Assembly: GCF_001316435.1 (NCBI RefSeq)
Contig: NZ_JXLL01000003.1
Location: 62,001 to 126,000 of the forward strand
Direction of reading: 5' to 3'
DNA from: Caloranaerobacter sp. TR13
GTDB taxonomy: Bacteria; Bacillota; Clostridia; Tissierellales; Thermohalobacteraceae
DNA length: 64,000 nucleotides
The notes under the pieces were generated by a model. It was not told where the DNA came from. It was given only the letters and a program-made list of their open reading frames with translations, and made no database searches. The number at the start of each line of letters is the position of its first letter. Position 1 is the first letter of the stretch. Below, one piece after another: positions 17,076 to 29,503 of this stretch. A program made the position numbers and the translations under genes.

Positions 17076-18326
17076 CTATTCCCTATATATCTTCGCTCCT
17101 AGATTTGATAATTTCTGTTCTATATTTGAATATCCTCTGTCTATATGGAATATGTTGCTTATTTCTGTTTTTCCTTCTGCTATAAGTCCAGAAAGTATTA
17201 ATGCTGCTCCTGCTCTTAAATCTGTAGCTTTTACAGGAGCTCCCATCAACTTATCAGTACCTTGTATAATTGCACTTCTTCCTTCTATCTTAATATTTAC
17301 TCCCATTCGCTTTAACTCGTCAACATGCATAAACCTATTTTCAAATACAGTTTCAATAATTACACTTGTACCATCAGCTACACTCATTAATGCCATGAAT
17401 TGTGCCTGCATATCTGTTGGGAACCCTGGATACGGCATTGTTTTTATGTCAATAGCTTTTATAGGTTTTTTACCTATTACTCTAATTTTATCGCCATCTT
17501 CAATTATTTCTACTCCCGCTTCTTTCAGTTTTGCAATAATTGATTTTATATGGTCTACTACTATATTTTCAATAATTATGTCTCCTCCAGTTATAGCCGC
17601 TGCTACCATAAAAGTCCCTGCTTCAATTCTATCAGGTATTATCTGATGTCTGCCACCATTTAAAATTTTTACTCCTTTTATCTTAATTGTACTAGTACCT
17701 GCTCCTTTTATATCTCCTCCAATTTTATTGATAAAATTGGCTAAATCTACTATTTCAGGTTCTTGTGCTGCATTTTCTATTATTGTTTCTCCTTCTGCAA
17801 GTGATGCTGCCATCATAATATTTTCTGTTGCTCCTACACTAGGAAAATCAAGATATATCTTTTCTCCTTTAAGTTTATCAGCACTAGCTTCTACGTATCC
17901 ATGGCCTACTTCGATTTTAGCTCCTAGTGCTTTGAATCCTTTAAGATGTAAATCTATCGGTCTTGTTCCTATTGCACATCCTCCTGGCATTGAAACTCTA
18001 GCTTTACCCATTCTTGCCAATAGAGGTCCCATAACTAAAAAAGATGCTCTCATTTTTTTCATTAACTCATATGGAGCTTCAAAATTATCTATTATTGATG
18101 CATTTATTTGCAATTTTTCTCTAGAAACTCTTTTTACATCGGCTCCTAATGAAGATAGTACCTCACATATAACGTCTACATCTTTTAAGTCTGGTACATC
18201 TTCTAGTATGCATTTTCCTGTTGATAATAATGAAGCTGCTATTATAGGTAAGGCTGAATTTTTTGCCCCACTTATTCTAACTGTCCCCTTTAACGGAGGA
18301 CTTTTTTCTACAATGATTTTTGCCAA
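17076..18326 (-). CDS. murA: UDP-N-acetylglucosamine 1-carboxyvinyltransferase
   Basis: First committed enzyme of peptidoglycan synthesis; transfers enolpyruvate from PEP to UDP-GlcNAc. [16 protein letters not shown] carries the substrate-binding Lys-Asn pair, and [19 protein letters not shown] carries the catalytic Cys117 (Cys115 in E. coli), so fosfomycin sensitivity is expected. I start at the TTG at 18326, with GGGAGG 7 bases upstream, giving 416 aa, the usual length; the ATG five codons earlier overlaps that site. It lies between ywmB and spoIID as in B. subtilis. Confidence 0.95.
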   Translation of the reverse strand: MAKIIVEKSPPLKGTVRISGAKNSALPIIAASLLSTGKCILEDVPDLKDVDVICEVLSSLGADVKRVSREKLQINASIIDNFEAPYELMKKMRASFLVMGPLLARMGKARVSMPGGCAIGTRPIDLHLKGFKALGAKIEVGHGYVEASADKLKGEKIYLDFPSVGATENIMMAASLAEGETIIENAAQEPEIVDLANFINKIGGDIKGAGTSTIKIKGVKILNGGRHQIIPDRIEAGTFMVAAAITGGDIIIENIVVDHIKSIIAKLKEAGVEIIEDGDKIRVIGKKPIKAIDIKTMPYPGFPTDMQAQFMALMSVADGTSVIIETVFENRFMHVDELKRMGVNIKIEGRSAIIQGTDKLMGAPVKATDLRAGAALILSGLIAEGKTEISNIFHIDRGYSNIEQKLSNLGAKIYRE

Positions 18327-18387
18327 TTTGTTTCCTCCCATACTATATAAATTTTAAATGTTGAATGTTTAATGTTAAATATATATT

Positions 18388-18452
18388 AAGTTACCAGTTA
18401 CCAGTTGCCAGAGAACAGTCCCTGTTCTCTGTTCCCTGTTCTCTGTCCCCTA
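18388..18452. repeat. Heptamer array after ywmB
   Basis: AGTTACC/AGTTGCC units followed by CTGTTCT/CTGTTCC/CTGTCCC units. The array runs directly into the ywmB stop; the last gene codons read GTT GGG TAC TAA, which look like an AGTACCC-type unit in reverse complement. Confidence 0.7.
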
Positions 18453-18454
18453 AA

Positions 18455-19267
18455 TTAGTACCCAACTGTAATTATTGGTGTTCCTATCCAAATATAAGTT
18501 TTATCTTCGTATTCATTATATCTTAAAGCTATGTTGACATTCATTTTATTACTTCCTGTATATATGAATTCGTCTATTGCAGGTGAATAAGCAGAAATAC
18601 TTATAAGAGAATCATCAAAAAATCCCTCAACTTTTCTGCCATTTATACTATATAGCGCTTTAGATACTTTTTTTATTTTGTCATCTTCCTTTAATTTTCC
18701 ATTAAATGTCCCAATAATACAAGTGGTAATTTGTGGTATTGTATTAAAACTACTATAAATATTACTAATTTCATCTATAGTCTTATTTAAGCCTTTTTTA
18801 TATTCTTGCACCACATCGATAACTAAATCTGTCTCACTGGTGCCATCATATGGATCTTTATAAGAAGAAATTATTGCTGTAATAGTCCTTTTATATTTAT
18901 CCTTCCCCCATATCGTTAATTGTATGAGATCATTTGATTGTGATATGTCTTCGCAATAGTAATTAGCTATATTATCATTGCTATACATTTCCTGAAAAAG
19001 ATTCTTGTCCACTTTTAAACCATCTATATTTAGTTTATTTATAATTTTTTGACTTAATTTTTTTAGATTATTTAAATCTAAATATGTACTATTAATTTTT
19101 GCAGTAAAGTTCATATCTATTTCTAATAATTGAGCATCTGTTTCATTAAATGCTTTTAATAGAGTATCTTCTTTAATTGAAGTATTAAAATTATCAGCTG
19201 ATACATAATTTAATACAGATAGAATAATTATAATTCCTATTGATAACGCCGTTTTTAGTCTATTCAT
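18455..19267 (-). CDS. YwmB-family exported protein
   Basis: 270 residues with an N-terminal signal sequence (LKTALSIGIIIILSVLNYVS). The rest matches the YwmB/DUF1779 (TATA-box-binding-like fold) family by pattern and by position: in B. subtilis ywmB also lies between the atp operon and murA/spoIID. Function is unknown to me. The fold family suggests a sporulation- or envelope-related extracytoplasmic role, but that is inference. Start ATG at 19267 behind GGGAGGAAGAGG. Confidence 0.75.
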   Translation of the reverse strand: MNRLKTALSIGIIIILSVLNYVSADNFNTSIKEDTLLKAFNETDAQLLEIDMNFTAKINSTYLDLNNLKKLSQKIINKLNIDGLKVDKNLFQEMYSNDNIANYYCEDISQSNDLIQLTIWGKDKYKRTITAIISSYKDPYDGTSETDLVIDVVQEYKKGLNKTIDEISNIYSSFNTIPQITTCIIGTFNGKLKEDDKIKKVSKALYSINGRKVEGFFDDSLISISAYSPAIDEFIYTGSNKMNVNIALRYNEYEDKTYIWIGTPIITVGY

Positions 19268-19292
19268 TTCCTCTTCCCTCCTTCAAAGATTT

Positions 19293-19361
19293 GAGGAAAG
19301 AACGAATCTGGTAAAAATGTAAAGGGGGACGAAAACATTTTTACCTTATCGCCCTTTCCTC
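19293..19361. other. Nested hairpin element between atpC and ywmB
   Basis: Outer arms GAGGAAAG (19293-19300) and CTTTCCTC (19354-19361) enclose a perfect 11-bp inner stem (GGTAAAAATGT at 19310-19320, complement at 19335-19345) with a G-rich 14-base loop AAAGGGGGACGAAA. It lies 26 bases upstream of the ywmB start, in the position of a 5' leader. It could be a structured regulator or a small mobile repeat: a GGGGACGTTTTGTTTGCC motif resembling the loop occurs in complement at 17010-17027. Confidence 0.5.
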
Positions 19362-19419
19362 TATTAAAAGTTTTGACAGGAGAGAGTTATTTTATTCATT
19401 TTTTTTAATTATATTTAGA

Positions 19420-19471
19420 GGTCAGGCTTGAAAAATTTCCATTTGAAAAAGGAAATTTTTCAAGCCTGACC
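19420..19471. repeat. Long inverted repeat (GGTCAGGCTTGAAAAA family), copy 1
   Basis: Perfect 21-bp arms at 19420-19440 and 19451-19471 with a 10-base loop. A second, shorter copy with the same outer 16 bases lies at 30364-30402. Symmetric and near gene ends, it could act as a bidirectional hairpin or be a small mobile palindrome. Confidence 0.85.
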
Positions 19472-19480
19472 CCGTTTTAC

Positions 19481-19518
19481 AAAAAATAAGACCAGGCATT
19501 CGCCTAGTCTTATTTTTT
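19481..19518. terminator. Bidirectional terminator ending the atp operon
   Basis: AAAAAATAAGACCAGGC (19481-19497) pairs with GCCTAGTCTTATTTTTT (19502-19518) with one mismatch. The U-rich arms make it a terminator in either direction; it overlaps the atpC stop codon. Confidence 0.88.
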
Positions 19519-19911
19519 CTTAGCTACTTCTAATCTATTTAATGCTTTTCTCAATGCTATATTAGCTCTTACAATATCTACTTCACCTTTGCTGCTTTTA
19601 AGCCTTTGCTCAGCTCTTTTTTTAGCTTCTTCTGCTCTTTTTACGTCTATTTCTTCTGGCCACTCAGCAGCATCTGTTATAACTGTTGTCTTATCCTTTG
19701 TTACTTCTATATATCCTCCTGCTATGGCTGCTTCTTTAAATTTTCCGTTTTGCTTTATTCTTATCTTTCCAATTGATAAAGGTGTAACCAAAGGAGTATG
19801 GTTTTTTAGTATACCTATATCTCCCTCTATACCTCTTATGATTACCATTTCTACTTCATCTTCAAAAAACTTTCTATCTGGAGTCACTATTTCTAGGGTG
19901 AATTGTGACAT
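19510..19911 (-). CDS. atpC: F-type ATP synthase epsilon subunit
   Basis: 133 residues: N-terminal beta-sandwich (FTLEIVTPDRKFFEDEVEMV, then GDIGILKNHTPLVTPL) and a C-terminal two-helix domain that can inhibit the motor. Last gene of the atp operon. I use the ATG at 19911; a GTG three codons earlier lies inside the GAGGTGGAG ribosome site. It follows atpD by 24 bases. Confidence 0.95.
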   Translation of the reverse strand: MSQFTLEIVTPDRKFFEDEVEMVIIRGIEGDIGILKNHTPLVTPLSIGKIRIKQNGKFKEAAIAGGYIEVTKDKTTVITDAAEWPEEIDVKRAEEAKKRAEQRLKSSKGEVDIVRANIALRKALNRLEVAKKK

Positions 19912-19935
19912 TTTCTCCACCTCACTTTTAAAGCC

Positions 19936-21357
<1,422 letters not shown>

Positions 21358-21363
21358 TCATTA

Positions 21364-21537
21364 TTAGGGAACAGGGGACAGAATACAAATAACTGTTCTC
21401 TATTCCCTAGCGTAGAATTAATTCTACGCTACATTTAAAGCGAAAAATAAACGATCACAACAGCCAAATAATTTTACATTTTCAATTTTCCCTAGTATCC
21501 AGTACCTAGTATCCAGTACCTAGTACCCAGTACCTAA
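21364..21537. repeat. Heptamer/palindrome mosaic inside the atp operon (atpD-atpG gap)
   Basis: GGGAACA/GGGGACA and GTTCTCT/ATTCCCT units, a palindrome at 21409-21432, an ATTTTCA stretch (21472-21488) and seven AGTATCC/AGTACCY units (21490-21536) ending at the atpG stop codon. Nothing coding. It widens a gap that is usually a few tens of bases. Confidence 0.82.
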
Positions 21538-21538
21538 A

Positions 21539-22399
21539 TTACTTAAGCGCTTCTGCTCCACCAACAATTTCTGCTATTTCCTGAGTTATTGTTGCCTGAC
21601 GTGCTCTGTTATAACTTAACTTTAAGTCTTCTATCATCTCCTGCGCATTATCTGTAGCTGATTCCATTGCATTTCTTCTTGCTGCCTGCTCACTCGCTGA
21701 TGCTTCTATCATTGCTCCATATATTACACTGTGTATATATTTTGGTATTAAATAATCTAATACTTCTTCAGGAGATGGTTCATATTCTACTAAAGTTGTC
21801 TTTTTTCTACCTTCTTTTTCTATTACATTTTCTGCAGGAAGAAGTTTCATTATTTTAGTTACTTGTGAAATAGTACTTTCAAATCGTGTATAAACTACAT
21901 TTACTTCGTCTATTTCTTTCTTTTTATATAAATCTATAACTATATCTCCAATTTCTCTAGCATGAGAAAATTGTGGGTTTTCTGAAATATGCACAAACTC
22001 TGCTGCTATATTATATCCTCTTCTTCTAAAAAAGTCTCTACCTTTTTGTCCTACTGTAATTATTACTGCATTTTCTTTATTTTTTATATTCTCTACAGTC
22101 AGCTTAATCACGTTATTATTATATCCGCCACATAAACCTCTATCTGCTGTTATAACTATATAAGCCGATTTTTTAACTTCTCTTTTTTCCAAAAACGGAT
22201 GCTTTATTCCTGAAGTTGAAACTAATATACCATTTATACTCCTTACTATAGTGCTATAGTAAGGCCTTGTTTTTTCTAATTTTTCTCTGGTTCTCCTTAA
22301 CTTTGCCGAGGATACAAGCTCCATGGCCTTTGTAATCTGCTTTGTATTACTTACACTTCTAATTCTTCTTTTTATATCTCGCATTCCTGCTTGGGCCAT
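21539..22399 (-). CDS. atpG: F-type ATP synthase gamma subunit
   Basis: 286-residue central stalk. Conserved N-terminus MRDIKRRIRSVSNTKQITKA followed by MELVSSAKLRR, and a C-terminal helix with NRARQATITQEIAEIVGGAE that reaches into the alpha-beta ring. Start ATG at 22399 behind GGAGGTG. Repeats flank it on both sides within the operon. Confidence 0.97.
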   Translation of the reverse strand: MAQAGMRDIKRRIRSVSNTKQITKAMELVSSAKLRRTREKLEKTRPYYSTIVRSINGILVSTSGIKHPFLEKREVKKSAYIVITADRGLCGGYNNNVIKLTVENIKNKENAVIITVGQKGRDFFRRRGYNIAAEFVHISENPQFSHAREIGDIVIDLYKKKEIDEVNVVYTRFESTISQVTKIMKLLPAENVIEKEGRKKTTLVEYEPSPEEVLDYLIPKYIHSVIYGAMIEASASEQAARRNAMESATDNAQEMIEDLKLSYNRARQATITQEIAEIVGGAEALK

Positions 22400-22410
22400 G
22401 TTTTCACCTC

Positions 22411-22630
22411 CTGTCCCGTTCGTCCTTCGTCATTCGCTACGTAGTAGTGCAGAATTAATTCTGCACTACAATTAATCGTCTTTCACATTTGCTGTTCGTT
22501 AGTCATCTGCAGCGTAGAATGAATTCTACACTACAGTTAATTGTCGAAAAGCGAATGACGAGTAGCGTAACTATTTTACATTTTTAATCTAGTACCAAGT
22601 ACCCAGCACCTAGTACCTAGTACCCAGCAC
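22411..22630. repeat. Heptamer/palindrome mosaic inside the atp operon (atpG-atpA gap)
   Basis: ATTCGTC/ATTCGCT units, a perfect palindrome at 22441-22466, more ATTCG-type units, an imperfect palindrome copy at 22508-22535, reverse-orientation GCGAATG units, and AGTACCY/AGCACCT units (22591-22633) up to the atpA stop. About 220 non-coding bases. Confidence 0.82.
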
Positions 22631-24701
<2,071 letters not shown>

Positions 24702-24714
<13 letters not shown>

Positions 24715-25214
24715 TTAGCTTCCCCTACCTCATTTATAAACTTATTTATAATCTCTTTATGAGCATTAATATCTAAGTTTTTATCTATAACTTTTGAAGC
24801 AGCCAACATAGCTATTGTAACAACTTCTTCTTTTAGCTCTTCTACTGCTTTTTCTCTTTCTCTTTCTATCTCTTTTCTAGCTTTCTCAATTATAGCTTCT
24901 GCTTCTTTCTTCGCTTTAATTATTATTTCTTCTCTCACTTCTTCTCCTCTACGTCTAGCAGCCTCTATAATTTCTTGAGCTTCTTTTTTAGAAGCTTCAA
25001 TCTTCATTTCATATTCTCTTTTTAAATTTTGAGCTTCTTCCTTGTTTTTGTTTGCAGTTTCCAAGTCACTTGCTATCTTTTCTTTTCTAGCATTTAAAAA
25101 TTCAGTAACCGGTTTGAATAAGAAATGTCTTAGTATTAAGAATAGAATAATTGTTGCTGTTATCTGCATTATCAAAGAACTAAGCTCTGGAATAACTCTT
25201 ACAGTCATTGACAT
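24702..25214 (-). CDS. atpF: F-type ATP synthase b subunit
   Basis: 170 residues with a single N-terminal membrane helix (about 14-30, IMQITATIILFLILRHFLF) and a long charged coiled coil forming the peripheral stator. Start ATG at 25214 with AGGAGG 8 bases upstream. Separated from atpE by a 260-base gap containing repeats and a hairpin; otherwise tightly packed with atpH. Confidence 0.94.
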
Positions 25215-25246
25215 TTATAAAGCCTCCTTTCGCTGTTGTTAGTCAC

Positions 25247-25388
25247 TATATCTAGTACCCAGTACCTAGCACCCAGTACCTAGTACCCATTACTAATTAC
25301 AGTTTCCAGTTACCAGTTGCCAGAGAACAGTTCCTGTCCACTGGCCTCTGTTCCCTGATCTCTGTTATCTGTTCCCTGTCATCTAAAT
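25247..25388. repeat. Heptamer array inside the atp operon (atpF-atpE gap)
   Basis: AGTACCY/AGCACCC units (25250-25293), AGTTACC/AGTTGCC units (25302-25323) and CTGTTCC/CTGATCT/CTGTTAT units (25326-25385). The 7-base step is clear, with the family order differing from most other loci. Confidence 0.8.
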
Positions 25389-25434
25389 ATATCTTAAATG
25401 GTTCTCCCATTAACTTCCAGTTTAATACAGAAAC

Positions 25435-25462
25435 AAGAGATGGGCGAAGATACCCACCTCTT
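25435..25462 (-). other. Intercistronic hairpin directly after atpE
   Basis: AAGAG-A-TGGG at 25435-25444 pairs with CCCA-C-CTCTT at 25453-25462 around an 8-base loop, 12 bases after the atpE stop on the minus strand. The following sequence (GTTTCTGTATT) is only weakly U-rich. It could stabilise the atpE 3' end or attenuate transcription, helping produce more c subunits than other subunits. Confidence 0.6.
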
Positions 25463-25473
25463 ATGTAGGTATA

Positions 25474-25755
<282 letters not shown>

Positions 25756-25809
25756 TCAAGGTTTACATACTGTGATTATATTTGACGGACACTAAGTCCG
25801 GAATTAACT

Positions 25810-26481
25810 TTACTCCATTGCCATTGAAATAAATACCATAGTAAGCATGATAAATATAAATGTTTGTATTACACCTGCAAAAACGTCAAAGTATACATGG
25901 AATACAGGTGTTATAACTACTGATGCATAGCCTAATGCCCCATATATAAGTCCCATAATTATTACACCACTTAAAATATTACCGAAAAGACGGAATGATA
26001 ATGATATAGGATTTGCTATTTCTCCTATTACGTTTAATGGGAATAATAATGGCATAGGTTCGAAAAATCCTTTTACATATCCTCCTAAACCTTTAGATTT
26101 CAAACCATAATATTGTGTTAATACAAAAGTTATTATAGCCAAACTAAAAGTTACATTATAATCTGATGTAGGAGGTTTAAATCCTAGTAATCCAAATAGA
26201 TTAGCTACTAATAAGTATAAAGCAAGAGTTCCTATATAAGGAGCAAACTTTAGTTTATCAGACCCCATTGTACTTTCAACTAAAGACTGTACCCCTTCAA
26301 CTAATAATTCTATTACATTAAGTAAGCCTGAAGGTTTTTCATCTATTTTTGCATTTTTTATCTTTTTGTTCACGTATATTGCAAAAATAGATAATAAAAT
26401 TACTATAATCCAAGTATTAACTATAGTTTCAGGTATGAAAATCTCTTTTCCAAAAAGTGTTAAAGCTATTTCTATTTTCAC
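25810..26481 (-). CDS. atpB: F-type ATP synthase a subunit
   Basis: 223 aa membrane stator with about five to six helices. The essential arginine lies in NPISLSFRLFGNILSGVIIM, and the last helices read FHVYFDVFAGVIQTFIFIML. It forms the ion half-channels beside the c ring. Starts with GTG at 26481 behind AAAGGAGGTC; it follows atpI by about 25 bases. Confidence 0.95.
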   Translation of the reverse strand: MKIEIALTLFGKEIFIPETIVNTWIIVILLSIFAIYVNKKIKNAKIDEKPSGLLNVIELLVEGVQSLVESTMGSDKLKFAPYIGTLALYLLVANLFGLLGFKPPTSDYNVTFSLAIITFVLTQYYGLKSKGLGGYVKGFFEPMPLLFPLNVIGEIANPISLSFRLFGNILSGVIIMGLIYGALGYASVVITPVFHVYFDVFAGVIQTFIFIMLTMVFISMAME

Positions 26482-26505
26482 TATTCCGACCTCCTTTCAT
26501 GAAAA

Positions 26506-26904
26506 TTAATTTCGTGCCTTTGATGTTTTTCTCCTTTTTATAATATCATAAAATGTGTCGAATATAATAATAATTTTAACCATAAAAATTCCTAATACTG
26601 TAGAATAAAAATTTATATAATCAGCTATTGCTGAAATTGTTAATACTATACCGTAGATTAAGTATCTTACCATATAGTTTCCCATAACATACGGCATTAT
26701 TTTATTGTTAGACATCTTTACTGCTTTTTCTAATGTCAAGCTCATTAATCTAAAATTAAGTATATTTATTGTTGCTCCAAAAATAATTCCATAAATATAT
26801 GGCTTAGGATTAGAAAAAATCAGAAAGAATATACCTATTATAAACAGTGTTAATATAATTACCCTTTTTATTATTTTAGATTGTGTATTGTTATTAAGAC
26901 TCAA
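26506..26904 (-). CDS. ATP synthase subunit I (AtpI-like)
   Basis: 132 residues with four hydrophobic segments, in the place of the small AtpI/uncI membrane protein before atpB. AtpI assists c-ring assembly in several bacteria. Sequence conservation in this family is weak, so the call leans on position and topology. TTG start at 26904 with GGGAAGTG. Confidence 0.8.
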   Translation of the reverse strand: MSLNNNTQSKIIKRVIILTLFIIGIFFLIFSNPKPYIYGIIFGATINILNFRLMSLTLEKAVKMSNNKIMPYVMGNYMVRYLIYGIVLTISAIADYINFYSTVLGIFMVKIIIIFDTFYDIIKRRKTSKARN

Positions 26905-26908
26905 ATAA

Positions 26909-27130
26909 TCACTTCCCTTTACTGCCTTTAGTCGTTATCTTGAATAAACTTATGAAAGATGTAATTATTCCCAATACTGAAAAAACTCCTAAAAAAATAT
27001 ATCCAGTATTTAGTTTGTCATCTAAAAAACTTCCTATGTATATGCCTCCTAAAATAGGTAGTGCCATAGACAAGCCTATTTGGGAAACCAAAGCTAAATT
27101 TTGCAAGATTTTGGATTTATTATTTTTCAT
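26909..27130 (-). CDS. AtpZ/AtpI-type small membrane protein
   Basis: 73 residues, two hydrophobic segments (LALVSQIGLSMALPILGGIY, then YIFLGVFSVLGIITSFISLF). This matches the AtpZ pattern, a small partner of AtpI found ahead of Na+ and alkaliphile ATP synthase operons and linked to ion (Mg2+/Ca2+) handling or assembly. First gene of the operon, four bases before atpI. Confidence 0.75.
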   Translation of the reverse strand: MKNNKSKILQNLALVSQIGLSMALPILGGIYIGSFLDDKLNTGYIFLGVFSVLGIITSFISLFKITTKGSKGK

Positions 27131-27209
27131 TTAATCACTCCACTTTATTATTATTCCTAGAAATATCTCTACATATAATACTTAGAACAAATTTATACTT
27201 CTACAGAAT

Positions 27210-27238
27210 ATAATAAAACTTTTGTTAGCTTTTATCAA
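27210..27238 (-). promoter_or_regulatory. Promoter of the atp operon
   Basis: On the minus strand: TTGATA (complement at 27233-27238), a 17-base spacer, TATTAT (complement at 27210-27215). It lies about 80 bases upstream of the first operon gene in otherwise empty AT-rich sequence and is the best match in the gap. Confidence 0.65.
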
Positions 27239-27340
27239 GTTGAATAAACTGACGGTAAGTTTAAAATTATAAAGATAAATTCGTTAGATTAACAATAATT
27301 AAGTTAAATATCTGATTGTTAAAATTTTGATAATATTGAT

Positions 27341-27374
27341 AAATAAAATGAGCCAAGGAGTAATTCCTTGACTC
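27341..27374 (-). terminator. Terminator after the atoE-like gene
   Basis: GAGCCAAGGAG and the matching CTTGACTC arm (27350-27374, one mismatch) with ATTTTATTT following on the minus strand. Confidence 0.8.
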
Positions 27375-27383
27375 GAGAATTCG

Positions 27384-28733
27384 TTATAATATCATCAAAC
27401 CAAGTGCCATTACAGCTCCTGTTATTAACAGGTCTACCACACAGAATCCCATGATATCTCTTGCACCTAATCCTGCTATACCTAATGCAGGTAATGCCCA
27501 GAATGGCTGAATCATGTTTGTCCATGCATCTCCCCATGCTATTGCCATTGCTGTCTTAGCTGCTGGAACACCCAACGCAGCACCTGCTGGCATCATTATA
27601 GGTGCTTGAACTGCCCATTGTCCACCACCTGATGGTACAAAGAAATTAACTAAACCTGCGCTAAGGAATGTGAAAAATGGGAATGTTGTTTGATTTGAAA
27701 TACTTACAAACCAATTTGACATAACACCTGCTAATGAAACTCCTGCAGCGCTAAGGCCTGTCATCATACCCATAATTCCAGCATAGAATGGGAACTGTAG
27801 TATTATACCTGCTGTTCCTTTAGCTGCACTTTTAACTGCATTAAGGAATCTTCTAGGTGTTCCGTGAAGTATAATACCTGTAAATAAGAAAATAAAGTTA
27901 ACAATGTTTAAATTTAATTTAAAACCGTTATTAGCAAAATAATAAACTATAAAAGTTAATCCCATAATACCTATTAGTAGTGAAAGAACTGGGCTGTTTT
28001 CCATTTTATCAGCTGGTGTCATTTCTTCAGATATAGCAGCAGCTTCTTCTTCATCTACTAAAAGTTGTGGGTCAATAGTAACTACATTTTCAGGAGTAGG
28101 ATGCATTGCTCTATTAATTATAGGTAATATAACAAATATAGCTAATACTATTACAATATTAAAAGTTGCAAATATAGTATTATTTGTTGATATTGGACTT
28201 GTAACTACACCATTTGTAGCAGCAGCTAAATCTGCTCCTGGAGTAGCTAATTTTAGAGGTATTGAACCTGATAGTCCGGCATGCCATACTAAAAATCCTG
28301 AGTATGCTGAAGCGATTAATAATCTGTAGTCAACACCTTTTACTTGTTTTGCTATCTGTCTAGCAAACAAAGCTCCTATTACTAAACCAAATCCCCAATT
28401 TATCCAACAAGCAATTGTAGATATTACTGTTACTAAAACTATAGCTTGAGTTGGACTTTTCGCTAAACCTGATAGTGATTTTAGCCCTCTTTTGATAATT
28501 GGTGCATTAGCTAAAGTATGTCCTGTAACCAACACAAGTGCCATTTGCATAGAGAATGCTAATAACTTCCAGAAACCATTACTCCAATGGATAACCATTG
28601 CCATTGGTCCTTGGCCTGTGAAGATTATACCTAACACAAAAACAAGTAATGTTAAAATAACAGCAAAAAGAAATGGATCAGGTAAATATCTTTGAACAAG
28701 TGCAACACAACCATTAGTAAACTTTTTAAACAT
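27384..28733 (-). CDS. Short-chain fatty acid transporter (AtoE family)
   Basis: 449 residues, about 12 membrane segments. Recognisable AtoE stretches are NPHK-free but include VQRYLPDPFLFAVILTLLVF at the N-terminus, VPSGGGQWAVQAPIMMPAGA in the middle and WGDAWTNMIQPFWALPALGI near the C-terminus. E. coli AtoE imports short-chain fatty acids such as butyrate and acetoacetate. It follows a two-subunit CoA-transferase by about 100 bases, so uptake or export of the acids activated by that enzyme is likely. Direction of transport in a fermenter could be outward. Confidence 0.88.
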   Translation of the reverse strand: MFKKFTNGCVALVQRYLPDPFLFAVILTLLVFVLGIIFTGQGPMAMVIHWSNGFWKLLAFSMQMALVLVTGHTLANAPIIKRGLKSLSGLAKSPTQAIVLVTVISTIACWINWGFGLVIGALFARQIAKQVKGVDYRLLIASAYSGFLVWHAGLSGSIPLKLATPGADLAAATNGVVTSPISTNNTIFATFNIVIVLAIFVILPIINRAMHPTPENVVTIDPQLLVDEEEAAAISEEMTPADKMENSPVLSLLIGIMGLTFIVYYFANNGFKLNLNIVNFIFLFTGIILHGTPRRFLNAVKSAAKGTAGIILQFPFYAGIMGMMTGLSAAGVSLAGVMSNWFVSISNQTTFPFFTFLSAGLVNFFVPSGGGQWAVQAPIMMPAGAALGVPAAKTAMAIAWGDAWTNMIQPFWALPALGIAGLGARDIMGFCVVDLLITGAVMALGLMIL

Positions 28734-28787
28734 ATAGTTATCCCCCTTTACTATTTTATATCATAGGGTACTTATACAAGTACCCTG

Positions 28788-28836
28788 TAATATTACTGTC
28801 CCCTGTCCTCTGTTCTCTGAAATCTATCCCCTAATT
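28788..28836. repeat. Short CTGTCCC-type heptamer array
   Basis: CTGTCCC, CTGTCCT, CTGTTCT, CTGAAAT in 7-base steps between the CoA-transferase B subunit and atoE. The array ends a few bases from the CoA-transferase stop codon. Confidence 0.65.
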
Positions 28837-28840
28837 AAGT

Positions 28841-29503
28841 CTATTCTATATCCATTTTCCTTATATCGTCTGCAATGATTAAATCGGCTTCTGTATTAGC
28901 TTTGACATCTTCAATTGTAGCTTCTGGTCCTAATTCTTTTAATACAAGCCCTCTTTCAGTTACCTCAATTACTGCCATTTCTGTAATTATTAAATTAACT
29001 TGGCCTGCTGCTGTAAGGGGTAGAGTACATTCTTTTAAAATTTTTGGTTTGCCTTTTGCAGTATGCTCCATAGCTATGATAACCTTTTTAGCACCTACAA
29101 CTAAATCCATTGCTCCACCCATTCCAGGTACCATCTTTCCAGGAATCATCCAGTTAGCAAGATTTCCTTTCTCATCTACTTGAAGTGCACCCAAAACTGT
29201 CGCGTCAACGTGCCCTCCTCTTATTATTGCAAATGAGGTAGCACTATCAAAGAAAGCTCCTCCTGGTCTTATTGTAACTGGCTGACCTCCTGCATTTGTT
29301 AAGTCTTTGTCTTCCTCTCCTGGCTTAGGAGCTGGTCCAAGTCCAACGAAACCATTTTCTGACTGTAGTATTATATCAACGCCATCTGGTATATAATTAG
29401 CTACCATAGTTGGTAAACCTATACCTAGATTAACAACGTCTCCATCTTTTAATTCCTTAGCTACCCTTTTAGCTATTATTTCTCTTGCTCTTTGTTTGTC
29501 CAT
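28841..29503 (-). CDS. CoA-transferase subunit B (acetoacetate/butyrate type)
   Basis: 220 residues, family I CoA-transferase beta subunit. The catalytic glutamate is Glu49 in [10 protein letters not shown], which forms the glutamyl-CoA thioester. [20 protein letters not shown] is also typical. Starts where subunit A ends (1-base overlap at 29503). The pair moves CoA between acetate/butyrate and acetoacetate; the exact acids are not readable. In lysine- or amino-acid-fermenting Clostridia such an enzyme recycles acetoacetate made by Kce, encoded about 21 kb away. Confidence 0.9.
   Translation of the reverse strand: MDKQRAREIIAKRVAKELKDGDVVNLGIGLPTMVANYIPDGVDIILQSENGFVGLGPAPKPGEEDKDLTNAGGQPVTIRPGGAFFDSATSFAIIRGGHVDATVLGALQVDEKGNLANWMIPGKMVPGMGGAMDLVVGAKKVIIAMEHTAKGKPKILKECTLPLTAAGQVNLIITEMAVIEVTERGLVLKELGPEATIEDVKANTEADLIIADDIRKMDIE

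Noticed and set aside
27319-27537. A 72-codon minus-strand frame at the 3' end of the atoE-like gene
   Set aside because: It lies in another frame of a strongly supported gene and runs through its terminator hairpin.
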